Below, one piece after another: positions 19,013 to 28,899 of a DNA stretch of 64,000 bases. Under the pieces are notes generated by a model. The model ran no database searches, had not been told where the DNA came from, and saw only the letters and a program-made list of their open reading frames with translations. The DNA lies in NCBI RefSeq assembly GCF_900109465.1, contig NZ_FOAZ01000025.1, positions 62,001 through 126,000 on the forward strand, read 5' to 3'. Source of the stretch: Streptacidiphilus jiangxiensis. GTDB lineage: Bacteria > Actinomycetota > Actinomycetes > Streptomycetales > Streptomycetaceae. A program made the translations under genes and the position numbers. The number at the start of each line of letters is the position of its first letter. Position 1 is the first letter of the stretch.

Positions 19013-21445
19013 GTGACGGACCAGCAGGCGGCTGAATCCGGCTACGCGGCGGCACGGCTCGCGTTGCTGCGCGAGGACGGCCGCACCGGCGCCGCGCGGC
19101 GCCAGGCACTGTCGCACTTGTCGGACCGTTGGCTGAGCGGCCTGCTGGCCGACGCCCTGCAGGGCGCGCCCGCGCAGGGCGTCGCGCTGGTCGCGGTCGG
19201 TGGCTACGGGCGCGGCGAGCTCTCCCCACGCAGCGATCTGGACGTGCTGCTGCTGCACGACGGCGGCGCCCGGGCAGCCGCCGTCCCCGCCCTGGCCGAG
19301 CGGGTCTGGTACCCGGTCTGGGACCAGGGCGTGGCCCTGGACCACTCCGTGCGCGACCTCGGCCAGGCCCGCAAGGTGGCCGCCGAGGACCTCAAGGCCC
19401 AGCTGGGCCTGCTCGACGCCCGCCACATCGCGGGCGACCAGGAGCTGACCGCCTCGCTGCGCTCCGCGGTCCTGGCCGACTGGCGTGCGACCGCGCCCAA
19501 GCGGCTGCCGGAGCTGCGCGAACTGTGCCGGGAGCGCGCGGAGCGGCAGGGCGAGCTCGCGTTCCTGCTGGAGCCGGACCTGAAGGAGGCCCGCGGCGGT
19601 CTGCGCGACGTCACCGCGCTCGACGCGGTGGCCGCCTCCTGGGTCGCCGACGCCCCACGTGCGGGCCTGGCCGAGGCGGCCACCCGGCTGCGCGACGTCC
19701 GTGACGCGCTGCACCTGGTCACCGGCCGCGCCACGGACCGGCTCAGCCTGCAGGAGCAGGACGCCGTCGCCGCCGATCTGGGCCTGCTGGACGCGGACAT
19801 CCTGCTGCGGCAGGTCTACGAGTCCGCCCGGGTCATCGCCTACGCCGCCGACGTGACCTGGCGCGAGGTCGAGCGGGTGCTGCGCGCCCGCGGCGGGCGC
19901 GGCACCCGCCGGATGTTCGGCTTCGGCGGCGCCGCGGCCGCCGCCCGCGGTCCGGTGCCGCGGCGGCCGCTGGCCGAGGGCGTGGTGGAGATGGAGGGCG
20001 AGGCCGTGCTGGCCGCGCCCGCGCGGCCCGACCACGACGTGGTGCTGCCGCTGCGCGCCGCCGCCGCAGCAGCCCAGGCGGGTCTGCCGCTGGCGCTCAG
20101 CACGGTGCGCCGGCTGGCCGTGGAGTCCAAGCCGTTGCCGGTGCCGTGGCCGGACGAGGCCCGCGAGCAGCTGATCACGTTGCTGGGCGCCGGGGAGAGT
20201 GCGATCCCGGTCTGGGAGGCGCTGGAGGCCGAGGGCCTGGTGGCCCGGCTGCTGCCGGACTGGGAGCGGGTGCGCTGCCGCCCGCAGCGCAACGCCGTCC
20301 ACCGCTGGACGGTGGACCGCCACCTGGTCGAGACGGCCGTGCGCGCGGCGGCGATGACCCGCCGGGTGGCCCGCCCCGACCTGTTGCTGGTCGCCGCCTT
20401 CCTGCACGACATCGGCAAGGGCTGGCCGGGTGACCACTCCGAGGCGGGCGAGGTGATCACCCGCGACGTGGCCACCCGCATCGGCTTCCCCAAGCAGGAC
20501 GTGGAGACCCTCGCGCTGCTGGTCCGCCACCACCTGCTGCTGGTGGAGACCGCCATGCGCCGTGATCCGGACGACCCGGCCACGGTCGCCGTCGTCACCG
20601 ATGCGGTCGGCACCGTCGGCACGCTGGAGCTGCTGCACGCGCTGACCGAGGCCGACGCGCTGGCCACCGGCCCGGCGGCGTGGAGCAACTGGCGGGCCAC
20701 GCTCGTCGGCGAGCTGGTCCAGCGCGCGGCCGCCGCGCTCGCGGGCGACGCGGGGCCGTCCGACAGCGCCGTCGACGCGACGGCGGAGGAGGAGCGGCTG
20801 GCCGTGGAGGCGGCCCGCACCGTCGGCCCGGTGCTGTCCGTCCGGGCGGAGGCGGAGGGGGGCGAGGGCTCCGGCAGCGAGCCGATGGGCGTCGAGCTCA
20901 CCCTCGCGCTGCCGGACCGCCCGGACGTGCTGCCGACCGTCGCGGGCGTCCTGGCGCTGCACCGGCTGACCGTGCGCACCGCCGCGATCCGCGAGCTGGA
21001 CCCGATCGGCGCCGGGCCGGTGCTCGTGCTGACCTGGAAGGTCGCCGCCGAGTTCGGCGACGTCCCGGAGGCGGCCCGGCTGCGCGCCGACATCCGCCGG
21101 GCGTTGGACGGCGGCCTGGACGTCGCCCGTCGCCTCGCCGAGCGCGACGCGTCCGCGCCCAGGCGGCGCGGCGTGGTCGCCCCGCCGCCGCGGGTGACGG
21201 TGGCCCGGGGGAGCAGTGCCTCGGCGACGGTGCTGGAGGTCCGCGCCCACGACGCGCCCGGCCTGCTGCACCGGATCGGCCGCGCCCTGGAGGGCACCGG
21301 CGTGCGCGTCCACCGCGCCCGCATCTCCACGCTGGGTGCGGACGCGGTCGATGCGTTCTACCTCACCGACGCGGCCGGTCAGCCGCTGTCGGACGCGGCG
21401 GCGACGGAGCTGGCGCGCTCGGTGGAGCGGGCACTGCTGGCCTGA
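19013..21445 (+). CDS. glnD: PII nucleotidylyltransferase GlnD
   Basis: Modifies and demodifies GlnK, 810 residues. The nucleotidyltransferase motif GGYGRGELSPRSDLDVL is at about residues 63-79. The HD hydrolase motif LHDIGKGWPGDHSEAG starts at His465-Asp466. Two ACT-like glutamine-binding regions occupy about residues 625-705 and 735-805. In Streptomyces the reaction is adenylylation. The start is a GTG at 19013 after GGGGAAG. Its last 67 bp overlap the acyltransferase gene on the opposite strand. Confidence 0.95.
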   Translation: MTDQQAAESGYAAARLALLREDGRTGAARRQALSHLSDRWLSGLLADALQGAPAQGVALVAVGGYGRGELSPRSDLDVLLLHDGGARAAAVPALAERVWYPVWDQGVALDHSVRDLGQARKVAAEDLKAQLGLLDARHIAGDQELTASLRSAVLADWRATAPKRLPELRELCRERAERQGELAFLLEPDLKEARGGLRDVTALDAVAASWVADAPRAGLAEAATRLRDVRDALHLVTGRATDRLSLQEQDAVAADLGLLDADILLRQVYESARVIAYAADVTWREVERVLRARGGRGTRRMFGFGGAAAAARGPVPRRPLAEGVVEMEGEAVLAAPARPDHDVVLPLRAAAAAAQAGLPLALSTVRRLAVESKPLPVPWPDEAREQLITLLGAGESAIPVWEALEAEGLVARLLPDWERVRCRPQRNAVHRWTVDRHLVETAVRAAAMTRRVARPDLLLVAAFLHDIGKGWPGDHSEAGEVITRDVATRIGFPKQDVETLALLVRHHLLLVETAMRRDPDDPATVAVVTDAVGTVGTLELLHALTEADALATGPAAWSNWRATLVGELVQRAAAALAGDAGPSDSAVDATAEEERLAVEAARTVGPVLSVRAEAEGGEGSGSEPMGVELTLALPDRPDVLPTVAGVLALHRLTVRTAAIRELDPIGAGPVLVLTWKVAAEFGDVPEAARLRADIRRALDGGLDVARRLAERDASAPRRRGVVAPPPRVTVARGSSASATVLEVRAHDAPGLLHRIGRALEGTGVRVHRARISTLGADAVDAFYLTDAAGQPLSDAAATELARSVERALLA

Positions 21446-21900
21446 GCCCGCTCGATCTCGTCCAGGGGCTGCCGGAACCCGACGCGGCGGGCCGGCACCC
21501 CCGCCCAGATCTCGTTCGGACCGGTGGACCGCGTCAGCACGGCGTTGGCGCCGACGATGGTGCCCGCGCCGACGGTGAGCACTCCTTGCTTGCAGACCAC
21601 GCGTACACCCGAGCACAGCACGGCGCCGTCCTCGACCACGACCCGCTCCATCCGGCTGAGCTCCTGCGGCACCCAGGGGTCGGCGCGGCCGATGGTGACG
21701 TTGTTGTAGAGGACGACGTCGGCGCCCAGGGTCGTGTAGGGGTGGAGGACCAGCCCGAAGCCCCGGTGGAAGACGACGAGCCCGGGACCGATCTCGGCGG
21801 CGGCGGGCACCTCGACGCCGTAGAGCGCGAGGACCTCCTGCACGACGCGTTTCAGCAGCGGGTGACGGCGGGCGTAGATCAGCTTGGCGACCAGCGACAT
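21379..21900 (-). CDS. Hexapeptide-repeat acyltransferase, serine acetyltransferase-like
   Basis: 173 residues with a left-handed beta-helix: repeating hexapeptides such as AAEIGPGLVV, PYTTLGADVV and VLTVGAGTIVGANAVLTR. The His-rich turn FHRGFGLVLH resembles the active region of serine O-acetyltransferase and related sugar acetyltransferases. It lacks the long N-terminal domain of CysE, so it is a short form with unknown acceptor. The 3' end overlaps the glnD 3' end by 67 bp. The last approximately 25 residues are Ala/Ser/Arg-rich and outside the fold, so this part may be under little constraint. Confidence 0.8.
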   Translation of the reverse strand: MSLVAKLIYARRHPLLKRVVQEVLALYGVEVPAAAEIGPGLVVFHRGFGLVLHPYTTLGADVVLYNNVTIGRADPWVPQELSRMERVVVEDGAVLCSGVRVVCKQGVLTVGAGTIVGANAVLTRSTGPNEIWAGVPARRVGFRQPLDEIERAQASSARSTERASSVAAASDSG

Positions 21901-22107
21901 ACACCCATGCTGGTGACGTCCCGCCGCGCCCGGGGGAGGACTCGCGCACGGTCCCCCGTACGAGTGGCTGCGCGCGTCCGGGCGACGCGACGCCGGCCCC
22001 CTGCCGTCGGCCCCTCTTACGGGTGCATTCCCAGGACCGTCGGGCGGGCAGATACCCTGGAAGGCGAATCAGTTTCCGCCCCCGAGCAACGAGGACCCGC
22101 GACCGAC

Positions 22108-23661
22108 GTGTTCGACACCCTTTCCGACCGCCTCGCAGCGACGTTCAAGAACCTCCGGGGCAAGGGCCGCCTCTCCGAGGCGGACATCGACGCCACCGCC
22201 CGTGAGATCCGCATCGCCCTGCTGGAGGCGGACGTCGCCCTCCCGGCGGTGCGTGCCTTCATCTCCCGGATCAAGGAGCGCGCGGCCGGCGCCGAGGTCA
22301 GCGCCGCGCTGAACCCCGCCCAGCAGGTCATCAAGATCGTCAACGAGGAGCTCATCAGCATCCTCGGTGGCGAGACCCGCCGCCTGCGCTACGCCAAGAC
22401 CGGCCCGACGGTCATCATGCTGGCCGGTCTCCAGGGTGCCGGTAAGACCACCCTGGCCGGAAAGCTGGCCAAGTGGCTCAAGGACCAGAAGCACACCCCG
22501 CTGCTGGTCGCCTGTGACCTCCAGCGCCCGAACGCGGTCACCCAGCTCGGCGTCATGGCCGAGCGCGCCGGTGTCGCGATCTACGCCCCCGAGCCGGGCA
22601 ACGGCGTCGGCGACCCGGTCAAGGTCGCGCGCGACTCGATCGACTACGCCAAGAACAAGCAGTACGACGTCGTCATCGTCGACACCGCCGGTCGCCTCGG
22701 CATCGACGCCGAGATGATGCAGCAGGCCGCGGACATCCGCGCCGCGATCAACCCGGACGAGGTCCTCTTCGTCGTCGACGCGATGATCGGCCAGGACGCG
22801 GTCACGACCGCGCAGGCGTTCCTCGAGGGCGTCGACTTCACCGGTGTCGTGCTCTCCAAGCTCGACGGTGACGCGCGTGGTGGTGCGGCCCTGTCGGTGG
22901 CGCACGTCACCGGCCGCCAGATCATGTTCGCCTCCAACGGCGAGAAGCTCGAGGACTTCGACGCGTTCCACCCGGACCGGATGGCCTCGCGCATCCTGGG
23001 CATGGGTGACGTCCTCTCCCTGATCGAGCAGGCCGAGAAGACCTTCTCCCAGGAGGAGGCCGCCAAGGTCCACGCCAAGCTCGCCAGCAAGGGCGGTAAG
23101 GAGTTCGGCCTCGGCGACTTCCTGGCCCAGCTGGAGCAGGTCTCCAAGATGGGCTCGATCACCAAGCTCCTGGGCATGCTCCCGGGCATGGCGCAGATGC
23201 GCGACCAGATCAACAACATCGACGACAAGGACGTCGCCCGGGTGGGCGCGATCATCAAGTCGATGACGCAGGCCGAGCGCGACGACCCGAAGCTGATCAA
23301 CGGTTCGCGTCGGGCCCGTATCGCCAAGGGTTCCGGCGTCCACGTCTCCGAGGTCTCCAGCCTGGTCGAGCGCTTCTTCGAGGCGCGCAAGATGATGTCG
23401 GCGATGGCCGGCGGCAAGGGCATCCCCGGGATGCCGGGCATGCCGGGCATGGGCGGCGGCGCGTCGCGCAAGCCCAAGCAGCAGAAGGCGGCCAAGGGCC
23501 GTCGCCAGAGCGGCAACCCGCTCAAGCGCCAGCAGGACGCCCAGCAGGCGGCCCAGAAGAAGACCGACGGCGCGGTCCAGCCGGGCGGCGCGTTCGGCCT
23601 GGGTGCCGGGCAGGGACCGTCGGACTTCGAGCTCCCCAAGGAGTTCAAGGACCTGCTGTAG
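22108..23661 (+). CDS. ffh: Signal recognition particle protein Ffh
   Basis: GTPase of the SRP that binds signal sequences and SRP RNA, 517 residues. It has an N domain, the G domain with GLQGAGKTT, DTAGR and SKLDGDARGG, and a Met-rich M domain starting near residue 330. Residues 435-452 are a Gly/Met/Pro run (GMPGMPGMGGG) typical of the actinobacterial tail. The GTG at 22108 gives the standard start VFDTLSDRL; the frame is open far upstream but only as antisense-like sequence. It acts with FtsY (13191). A hairpin follows at 23690. Confidence 0.96.
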   Translation: MFDTLSDRLAATFKNLRGKGRLSEADIDATAREIRIALLEADVALPAVRAFISRIKERAAGAEVSAALNPAQQVIKIVNEELISILGGETRRLRYAKTGPTVIMLAGLQGAGKTTLAGKLAKWLKDQKHTPLLVACDLQRPNAVTQLGVMAERAGVAIYAPEPGNGVGDPVKVARDSIDYAKNKQYDVVIVDTAGRLGIDAEMMQQAADIRAAINPDEVLFVVDAMIGQDAVTTAQAFLEGVDFTGVVLSKLDGDARGGAALSVAHVTGRQIMFASNGEKLEDFDAFHPDRMASRILGMGDVLSLIEQAEKTFSQEEAAKVHAKLASKGGKEFGLGDFLAQLEQVSKMGSITKLLGMLPGMAQMRDQINNIDDKDVARVGAIIKSMTQAERDDPKLINGSRRARIAKGSGVHVSEVSSLVERFFEARKMMSAMAGGKGIPGMPGMPGMGGGASRKPKQQKAAKGRRQSGNPLKRQQDAQQAAQKKTDGAVQPGGAFGLGAGQGPSDFELPKEFKDLL

Positions 23662-23689
23662 GGCCTGATGTAGGGCCGGCAAGGCGATT

Positions 23690-23717
23690 CTCAGGGGCAC
23701 GGGGACGTGCCCCTGAG
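23690..23717 (+). terminator. Hairpin between ffh and the GNAT gene
   Basis: A 12-bp perfect stem (CTCAGGGGCACG with CGTGCCCCTGAG) and a 4-nt loop, 28 bp after the ffh stop and 13 bp before the next start. No long T-run follows, so it may be a partial terminator. Confidence 0.6.
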
Positions 23718-23729
23718 TAGTCTCACCCC

Positions 23730-24266
23730 ATGCGTGTAGAGATCAGGTTCCCTCAACTCTCCGATGCTGCCGCGTACTACGAGGCCGTCACCCGTTCGGC
23801 GGAGCACATCGGGCGGTGGAATCCCGTCGAGCCGGACGCGCTGCCGGACATGGTGCGGCGTCAGGGGGAGGCCCTGCGCACCTACCTGGTGTTCGACACC
23901 GAGGACGGCGGGCTCGTCGGAACCTGCAACGTGGCGAACATCGTGCGCGGTCGGTTCCAGAACGCCTCGCTCGGCTACAACTCCTACCTGCCGTACAACG
24001 GGACCGGACGGATGTCCGAGGGCATGCGCCTGGTCGTCGACGCCTGCTTCCGGCCGCAGGCCGAGGGCGGTCTGGGCCTGCACCGTCTGGAGATCAACGT
24101 GCAGCCGGAGAACGGCCCCTCCATCGCGATGGCCAAGCGCCTCGGGTTCCGACTGGAGGGGTACACCCCGCGCATGCTCTTCCTGCAGAACGCCTGGCGG
24201 GACCACGAGCGGTACGCGCTGACCATGGAGGAGTGGCCCGGCGCGGGCGCTGGCAAGCTGTCCTGA
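23730..24266 (+). CDS. GNAT acetyltransferase, RimJ/RimL type
   Basis: 178 residues. The acetyl-CoA binding core is seen at [34 protein letters not shown] and [20 protein letters not shown], the last being the classic motif A/B end of RimJ/RimL-like N-acetyltransferases. These modify the alpha-amino group of proteins or small molecules; the substrate here is unknown. The frame starts at ATG 23730 and ends 20 bp before the ftsH-type gene, so the two may be co-transcribed. Confidence 0.85.
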   Translation: MRVEIRFPQLSDAAAYYEAVTRSAEHIGRWNPVEPDALPDMVRRQGEALRTYLVFDTEDGGLVGTCNVANIVRGRFQNASLGYNSYLPYNGTGRMSEGMRLVVDACFRPQAEGGLGLHRLEINVQPENGPSIAMAKRLGFRLEGYTPRMLFLQNAWRDHERYALTMEEWPGAGAGKLS

Positions 24267-24286
24267 TTGTCCGTATTGTCGCAAGG

Positions 24287-26194
24287 GTGACCAGCCCTGT
24301 GCCGCCTCGTGAGGACCCCGACAAGCTCTGGCGGTCGGAGGGCGCCCCGTCCACGCCCCCGCCGCCGCGGAAGACCTCGCGGGGCAACTGGTTCAGCATG
24401 ATCCTCACCGCGCTGGTGGTCTTCCTCCTGGTGGACCTGCTGCTCAGCGCGTTCGGCGGCGGGCGCAAGACCAACATCCCGTACACGGAGTTCACCAAGC
24501 AGTTGAGCGCCGGTCAGGTCTCCGAGATCTACGCCAAGGGCGACTCGATCGAGGGCAAGCTCAAGAGCGCCCAACCGAACCCGGGCAACAGCAAGCAGAC
24601 CTACGAGAACTTCACCACCACCCGTCCCACCTTCGCCAACGACAACCTGTGGTCCGAACTGACGACCCAGAACGTCAAGGTCGACGCCGAGCCGGTGGTG
24701 AAGGAGCGCGGCTTCCTCGCCAACCTGCTGATCTCGCTCGCGCCGATGCTGCTGCTGATCGTGCTCTGGATCTTCATCGCGCGCCGGATGAGCGCCGGCG
24801 GCGGCATGGGCGGGCTGGCCCGCAAGGCCCCGCCGAAGCCGGTGGAGCTCGCGCCCGGGGCCAAGCGCACCACCTTCGACGACGTGGCCGGCATCGACGA
24901 GGTCAAGGACGAGCTCGCCGAGGTGGTCGACTTCCTGCGCCGTCCCGAGGACTACCGCAAGCTCGGCGCGAAGATGCCGCGCGGCGTGCTGCTGGCGGGC
25001 CCTCCAGGCACCGGCAAGACGCTGCTTGCCCGCGCCGTCGCGGGGGAGGCGAACGTCCCGTTCTTCTCCGCCTCCGCCTCCGAGTTCATCGAGATGATCG
25101 TCGGGGTCGGCGCGTCGCGCGTGCGCGAACTGTTCGCGGAGGCGCGCAAGGTCGCGCCCGCGATCATCTTCATCGACGAGATCGACACCATCGGCCGGTC
25201 CCGGGGTGGTGGCAACTCGATGGGCGGTCACGACGAGCGCGAGCAGACGCTCAACCAGATCCTCACCGAGATGGACGGCTTCTCCGGGGCCGAGGGCGTC
25301 GTCGTCCTCGCCGCCACCAACCGCTCCGACGTCCTGGATCCGGCACTGCTGCGGCCCGGCCGCTTCGACCGCACGGTCATGGTCAGCCCCCCGGACCGCA
25401 CCGGTCGCGAGGCGATCCTGAAGATCCACACCCGTGACAAGCCGCTCGGTGCGGACGTCGACCTGGAGCAGGTCGCCAAGACCACCCCCGGCATGACCGG
25501 CGCGGAGCTCGCCAACCTCGCCAACGAGGCGGCGCTGCTCGCGGTCAAGCGCAAGGACGACGCCCTCTCGGCGCGAGACTTCTCCGAGGCGTTGGAGAAG
25601 GTGCAGCTCGGCGCCGTCCGCGCGCTGGTCATGCCCGACGCGGACCGGCTGCGCACGGCGTACCACGAGTCCGGCCACGCCCTGCTCGGCATGTTGCAGC
25701 CGGGCGCGGACCCGGTCCGGAAGATCACCATCGTGCCGCGCGGGCGGGCGCTGGGCGTCACCCTCTCCACGCCCGAGGCGGACCGGTACTCCTACACGGA
25801 GGAGTACCTGCGCGGCCGCATCATCGGGGCGCTCGGCGGGATGGCCGCGGAGCAGGTGGTCTACGGCGTGATCACCACGGGCGCGGAGAGCGATCTGGAG
25901 CAGGTCACCAACATCGCGCGCGGCATGGCCGGCCGCTGGGGCATGAGCGAGCGCGTCGGCCGCCTCACCGCGATCCCGAACGACGCCCAGGGCGCGTACG
26001 GCCTCGCGGCGGCGCCCAGCACGCTCGACGCCGTCGACGAGGAGACCCGCCGCATCGTGGCGGAGTGCTACGACGAGGCCTGCCGCAAGCTGGTGGCCCA
26101 CCGCGAGCAACTGGACGCGCTGGCGAGCGCCCTGATGGAACACGAGACCCTCGACGAGGACGAGGCCTATCGGGTCGCAGGCCTGTCGGCGTAG
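24287..26194 (+). CDS. ftsH: ATP-dependent zinc metalloprotease, FtsH family
   Basis: Membrane AAA+ protease, 635 residues. Two membrane segments flank an extracytoplasmic region (about residues 38-52 and 145-163). The AAA module has Walker A GPPGTGKT at 238-245, Walker [10 protein letters not shown] and the second-region RPGRFDR. The zinc site HESGH is at 460-464. The length is normal for FtsH. I recall that streptomycetes have more than one FtsH; this one, close to ffh, may be the second paralogue. The GTG at 24287 lacks a strong ribosome site and sits 20 bp after the GNAT stop, so translation may be coupled. Confidence 0.93.
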   Translation: MTSPVPPREDPDKLWRSEGAPSTPPPPRKTSRGNWFSMILTALVVFLLVDLLLSAFGGGRKTNIPYTEFTKQLSAGQVSEIYAKGDSIEGKLKSAQPNPGNSKQTYENFTTTRPTFANDNLWSELTTQNVKVDAEPVVKERGFLANLLISLAPMLLLIVLWIFIARRMSAGGGMGGLARKAPPKPVELAPGAKRTTFDDVAGIDEVKDELAEVVDFLRRPEDYRKLGAKMPRGVLLAGPPGTGKTLLARAVAGEANVPFFSASASEFIEMIVGVGASRVRELFAEARKVAPAIIFIDEIDTIGRSRGGGNSMGGHDEREQTLNQILTEMDGFSGAEGVVVLAATNRSDVLDPALLRPGRFDRTVMVSPPDRTGREAILKIHTRDKPLGADVDLEQVAKTTPGMTGAELANLANEAALLAVKRKDDALSARDFSEALEKVQLGAVRALVMPDADRLRTAYHESGHALLGMLQPGADPVRKITIVPRGRALGVTLSTPEADRYSYTEEYLRGRIIGALGGMAAEQVVYGVITTGAESDLEQVTNIARGMAGRWGMSERVGRLTAIPNDAQGAYGLAAAPSTLDAVDEETRRIVAECYDEACRKLVAHREQLDALASALMEHETLDEDEAYRVAGLSA

Positions 26195-26197
26195 CCG

Positions 26198-26329
26198 CCA
26201 GGGGCGCGAGGCTCTACCGACATGCGGCTCCGCCGCGTGGGCGCGAGCAACCACCCTGTGCGGATGGCCCTGCGCGTCGAGGACCATCCGCCCATCGGTG
26301 GCTTGTCGCGCGGTTCCCCGCGCCCCTGG
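26198..26329. repeat. Streptomyces-type dispersed intergenic palindromic repeat
   Basis: A 132-bp element begins with CCAGGGGCGCG (26198-26208) and ends with its exact reverse complement CGCGCCCCTGG (26319-26329). The right part, read on the minus strand, gives GGGGCGCGGGGAACCGCGCG followed by ACAAGCC, a pattern I know from many copies in streptomycete intergenic regions. It fills the gap between the convergent ftsH-type and methyltransferase genes. It could act as a bidirectional terminator or be a remnant non-autonomous repeat. Confidence 0.75.
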
Positions 26330-26344
26330 ATGGTGCAGCGTCCC

Positions 26345-27112
26345 TCAGTGAATACGTTCCGCGATCACGTACCGGAAGACGTTCTCCATCCGGACCGACC
26401 CGTCCCCCCGTGCGAACGGGAACAGCGCTTCGCGCAGTTCCTTCTCCACCTGCCGTTCGCCCGCCGACTCCGTCGCCGAGTCGAAGACGCCCGTCGAGAG
26501 CAGTCCGCGCAGGGCGCTCTCCAGGTCCGGGTAGGCGTACGGGCAGTACACCCGCCCGCCGCCCGCGGGCCGCAGGCCGGCTGCGGTGACCAGGGACTCG
26601 ACCGCGCCCGGCGCGGCCAGCGCGAACGCGTCGTAGCCGCCGTGGCGGCGGGCGACGTCCAGGACGCCGGCGGTCTCGCAGCGCTCCTCGGGGCCCCAGA
26701 CCGCGAGGGCGACGTGGCCGCCGCGGAGCGTGAGCGCGGCGGCGTCGCGGACCAGGGCCTGCGGGTCCGCCGCGCAGGAGAGGTGTTCGAAGGCGGTGAC
26801 CACGGAGTGGGTCGCGGCCAGTCCGGGGGAGAGCTCGCGGTAGACGTCGGACAGCACGCGCAGCGCGCGGTCCTGGGCCAGCTCCCGCAGTTCCGCCTCC
26901 GGTTCCAGCCCGGCGACCTCCGCGCCGCGCGCCGCGGCCAGCAGCAGAGCCAGCCCCGAGCGGCAGCCGAGACCCAGGACGGAGGTGGCCGGGCCGACGT
27001 CGAGCCGGTCGTAGACCGCCTCGTAGAGCGGTACGAGCATCCGCTCCTGGATCTCCGCCCAGTCACGGGCCCGTTGTCGCGCGCGCGTCCGGGTCGGCTG
27101 CGTCGAAACCAT
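26345..27112 (-). CDS. Class I SAM-dependent methyltransferase-like protein
   Basis: 255 residues starting MVSTQPTRTRARQRARDWAE. The SAM-binding motif I reads VLGLGCRSGLALLLAAARGA at about residues 45-64, followed by an acidic turn (GLEPE). The segment GGHVALAVWGPEERCETAGV fits the later strand of the fold and resembles UbiE/Cyp8-like methyltransferases. The usual E/DxGxGxG is altered to LGCRSG, with Leu in place of the acidic residue, so activity should be tested. Substrate is unknown. The ATG at 27112 was preferred over an upstream extension, which runs into the proS promoter region. It is divergent from proS. Confidence 0.75.
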   Translation of the reverse strand: MVSTQPTRTRARQRARDWAEIQERMLVPLYEAVYDRLDVGPATSVLGLGCRSGLALLLAAARGAEVAGLEPEAELRELAQDRALRVLSDVYRELSPGLAATHSVVTAFEHLSCAADPQALVRDAAALTLRGGHVALAVWGPEERCETAGVLDVARRHGGYDAFALAAPGAVESLVTAAGLRPAGGGRVYCPYAYPDLESALRGLLSTGVFDSATESAGERQVEKELREALFPFARGDGSVRMENVFRYVIAERIH

Positions 27113-27275
27113 GTGACGGCTCCTCACCACGGGCGGCCGGGGGGTCTGCGGGGGTCTGCCTCCAATCAAGCGCGCGATCCGCCCGGCGTCCATAGGCCGG
27201 ACGGTCCCCCTTGGGCGGTATCGCGGGACGGATCTGATTGGAGCCGGAGCCTTTCCGCGCCGTACCATTCGCCCC

Positions 27276-28688
27276 ATGGCAAAGGCTCCCATTCTCACCC
27301 CCCAGGCGGAGGACTTCCCGCGCTGGTACCAGGATCTGATCAACAAGGCCGAGCTGGCCGACAACGGTCCGGTGCGCGGCACCATGGTCATCCGACCGTA
27401 CGGCTACGGCCTGTGGGAGCGGATGCAGCAGGAGATGGACGCGCGGATCAAGAAGGCCGGCGCCCAGAACGCCTACTTCCCCATGTTCATCCCGCAGTCG
27501 TACCTGACCCGTGAGGCCGAGCACGTCGAGGGCTTCGCCCCGGAGCTGGCCGTGGTCACCCACGGTGGCGGCAAGGAGCTCGAGGAGCCCGTCGTCGTCC
27601 GGCCGACCTCCGAGACGATCATCAACGAGTACTTCTCGAAGTGGGTCCAGAGCCACCGCGACCTGCCGCTGCTGATCAACCAGTGGGCCAACGTGGTCCG
27701 CTGGGAGCTGCGTCCGCGCGTGTTCCTGCGCACCACCGAGTTCCTCTGGCAGGAGGGCCACACGGCCCACGCCACCTACGAGGACGCGCACGCCTACGCC
27801 TCGATGATCCACACCGACGTGTACGGCGACTTCATGACCAACGTGCTGGGCATCGACGTGGTCCTCGGCCGCAAGACCGCCAAGGAGCGCTTCGCGGGCG
27901 CCATCAACACCCTCACCCTCGAGGGCATGATGGGCGACGGCAAGGCGCTGCAGATGGGCACCAGCCACGAGCTGGGCCAGAACTTCGCCAAGGCGTTCAA
28001 CACCACCTACCTCAAGGGCGAGGGCGAGCGCGAGCACGTCTGGCAGACCTCCTGGGGTGTCTCCACCCGCATGGTCGGCGGCCTGATCATGTCGCACGGC
28101 GACGACAGCGGTCTGCGCGTGCCGCCGCGTCTCGCCGCCGTCCAGGCCGTCGTGCTGGCGATCAAGGGCGACGACGCCGTGCTGGCCAAGGTGCGCGAGA
28201 TCGGCGCCCAGCTGGAGGCCGCCGGCGTCCGCGTGGTCGTCGACGACAAGACGGACACCCCGTTCGGCCGCCGCGCGGTCGACTGGGAGCTCAAGGGCGT
28301 TCCGCTGCGCATCGAGGTCGGCCCGCGCGACCTGGAGAACGGCACCGCGATGCTGGTCCGCCGCATCGCCGGCGGCAAGGAGCCGGTCAACGCCGACGCG
28401 CTGGCCACGCTGGTGCCGACGATCCTCGAGGAGGACCAGGCGCTGCTGCTGCAGCAGTCCCGTGAGCGTCGCCTGGCCCGCACGGTGGACGTCGCCTCGA
28501 TCGAGGAGGCCCGCGAGGCCGCGGCGACCGGCTGGGGTCGCATCTCCTGGGCCGACCTGGGCCCCGAGGGCGAGGCCAAGCTGGCCGCCGAGGGTGTCTC
28601 GGTCCGCTGCATCGTCGCCGAGGACGGCTCGGTGCCGGCCGAGGACGACCAGCCCGGCAACATCGCGATCGTGGCGCGCGCCTACTGA
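27276..28688 (+). CDS. proS: Prolyl-tRNA synthetase (short, eukaryote/archaea-like type)
   Basis: Charges tRNA-Pro, 470 residues. Class II motifs are present: motif 2 around RWELRPRVFLRTTEFLWQEG and motif 3 around GVSTRMVGGLIMSHGDD, with RPTSE near residue 109. It lacks the bacterial editing insertion and ends in the C-terminal zinc-like/anticodon region of the ProS type 3 group (Cys at CIVAEDGSVP). Some actinobacteria have this type alongside or instead of the long form. It is followed by a strong hairpin. Confidence 0.95.
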   Translation: MAKAPILTPQAEDFPRWYQDLINKAELADNGPVRGTMVIRPYGYGLWERMQQEMDARIKKAGAQNAYFPMFIPQSYLTREAEHVEGFAPELAVVTHGGGKELEEPVVVRPTSETIINEYFSKWVQSHRDLPLLINQWANVVRWELRPRVFLRTTEFLWQEGHTAHATYEDAHAYASMIHTDVYGDFMTNVLGIDVVLGRKTAKERFAGAINTLTLEGMMGDGKALQMGTSHELGQNFAKAFNTTYLKGEGEREHVWQTSWGVSTRMVGGLIMSHGDDSGLRVPPRLAAVQAVVLAIKGDDAVLAKVREIGAQLEAAGVRVVVDDKTDTPFGRRAVDWELKGVPLRIEVGPRDLENGTAMLVRRIAGGKEPVNADALATLVPTILEEDQALLLQQSRERRLARTVDVASIEEAREAAATGWGRISWADLGPEGEAKLAAEGVSVRCIVAEDGSVPAEDDQPGNIAIVARAY

Positions 28689-28742
28689 GCCACTGACCCT
28701 CGTCCTGGGCGCTGAGAAGCCGCTCGGTCGATCGTCGTAGAC

Positions 28743-28785
28743 GGGCCGGTTCGGGTCCCTCGTTCGAGGGATGCCGGACCGGCCC
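28743..28785 (+). terminator. Terminator after proS
   Basis: Nested stems: GGGCCGGT pairs with ACCGGCCC, and inside them TCCCTC pairs with GAGGGA around a GTTC loop. It starts 54 bp after the proS stop. The GTTCGAGGG piece looks like a tRNA T-arm, but no tRNA can be folded around it. Confidence 0.75.
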
Positions 28786-28899
28786 GGTCCATTTGGTCAA
28801 CTTCCCTTCTCAGATGGGAAGGTGGCGAACCGACGCCGCGAGCGGCCCCGGTGACCCCGGGATGTGTCCCAGGTCACGGAAAAATAAAGCCTTCAACAA

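Noticed and set aside
20680-22107. N-terminal extension of the ffh frame
   Set aside because: The upstream frame overlaps glnD and the acyltransferase in other frames; the standard Ffh start VFDTLSDRL at 22108 is present.
28743-28785. tRNA-like T-arm sequence GTTCGAGGG after proS
   Set aside because: No acceptor, D or anticodon arms can be paired around it; the nested inverted repeats fit a terminator.
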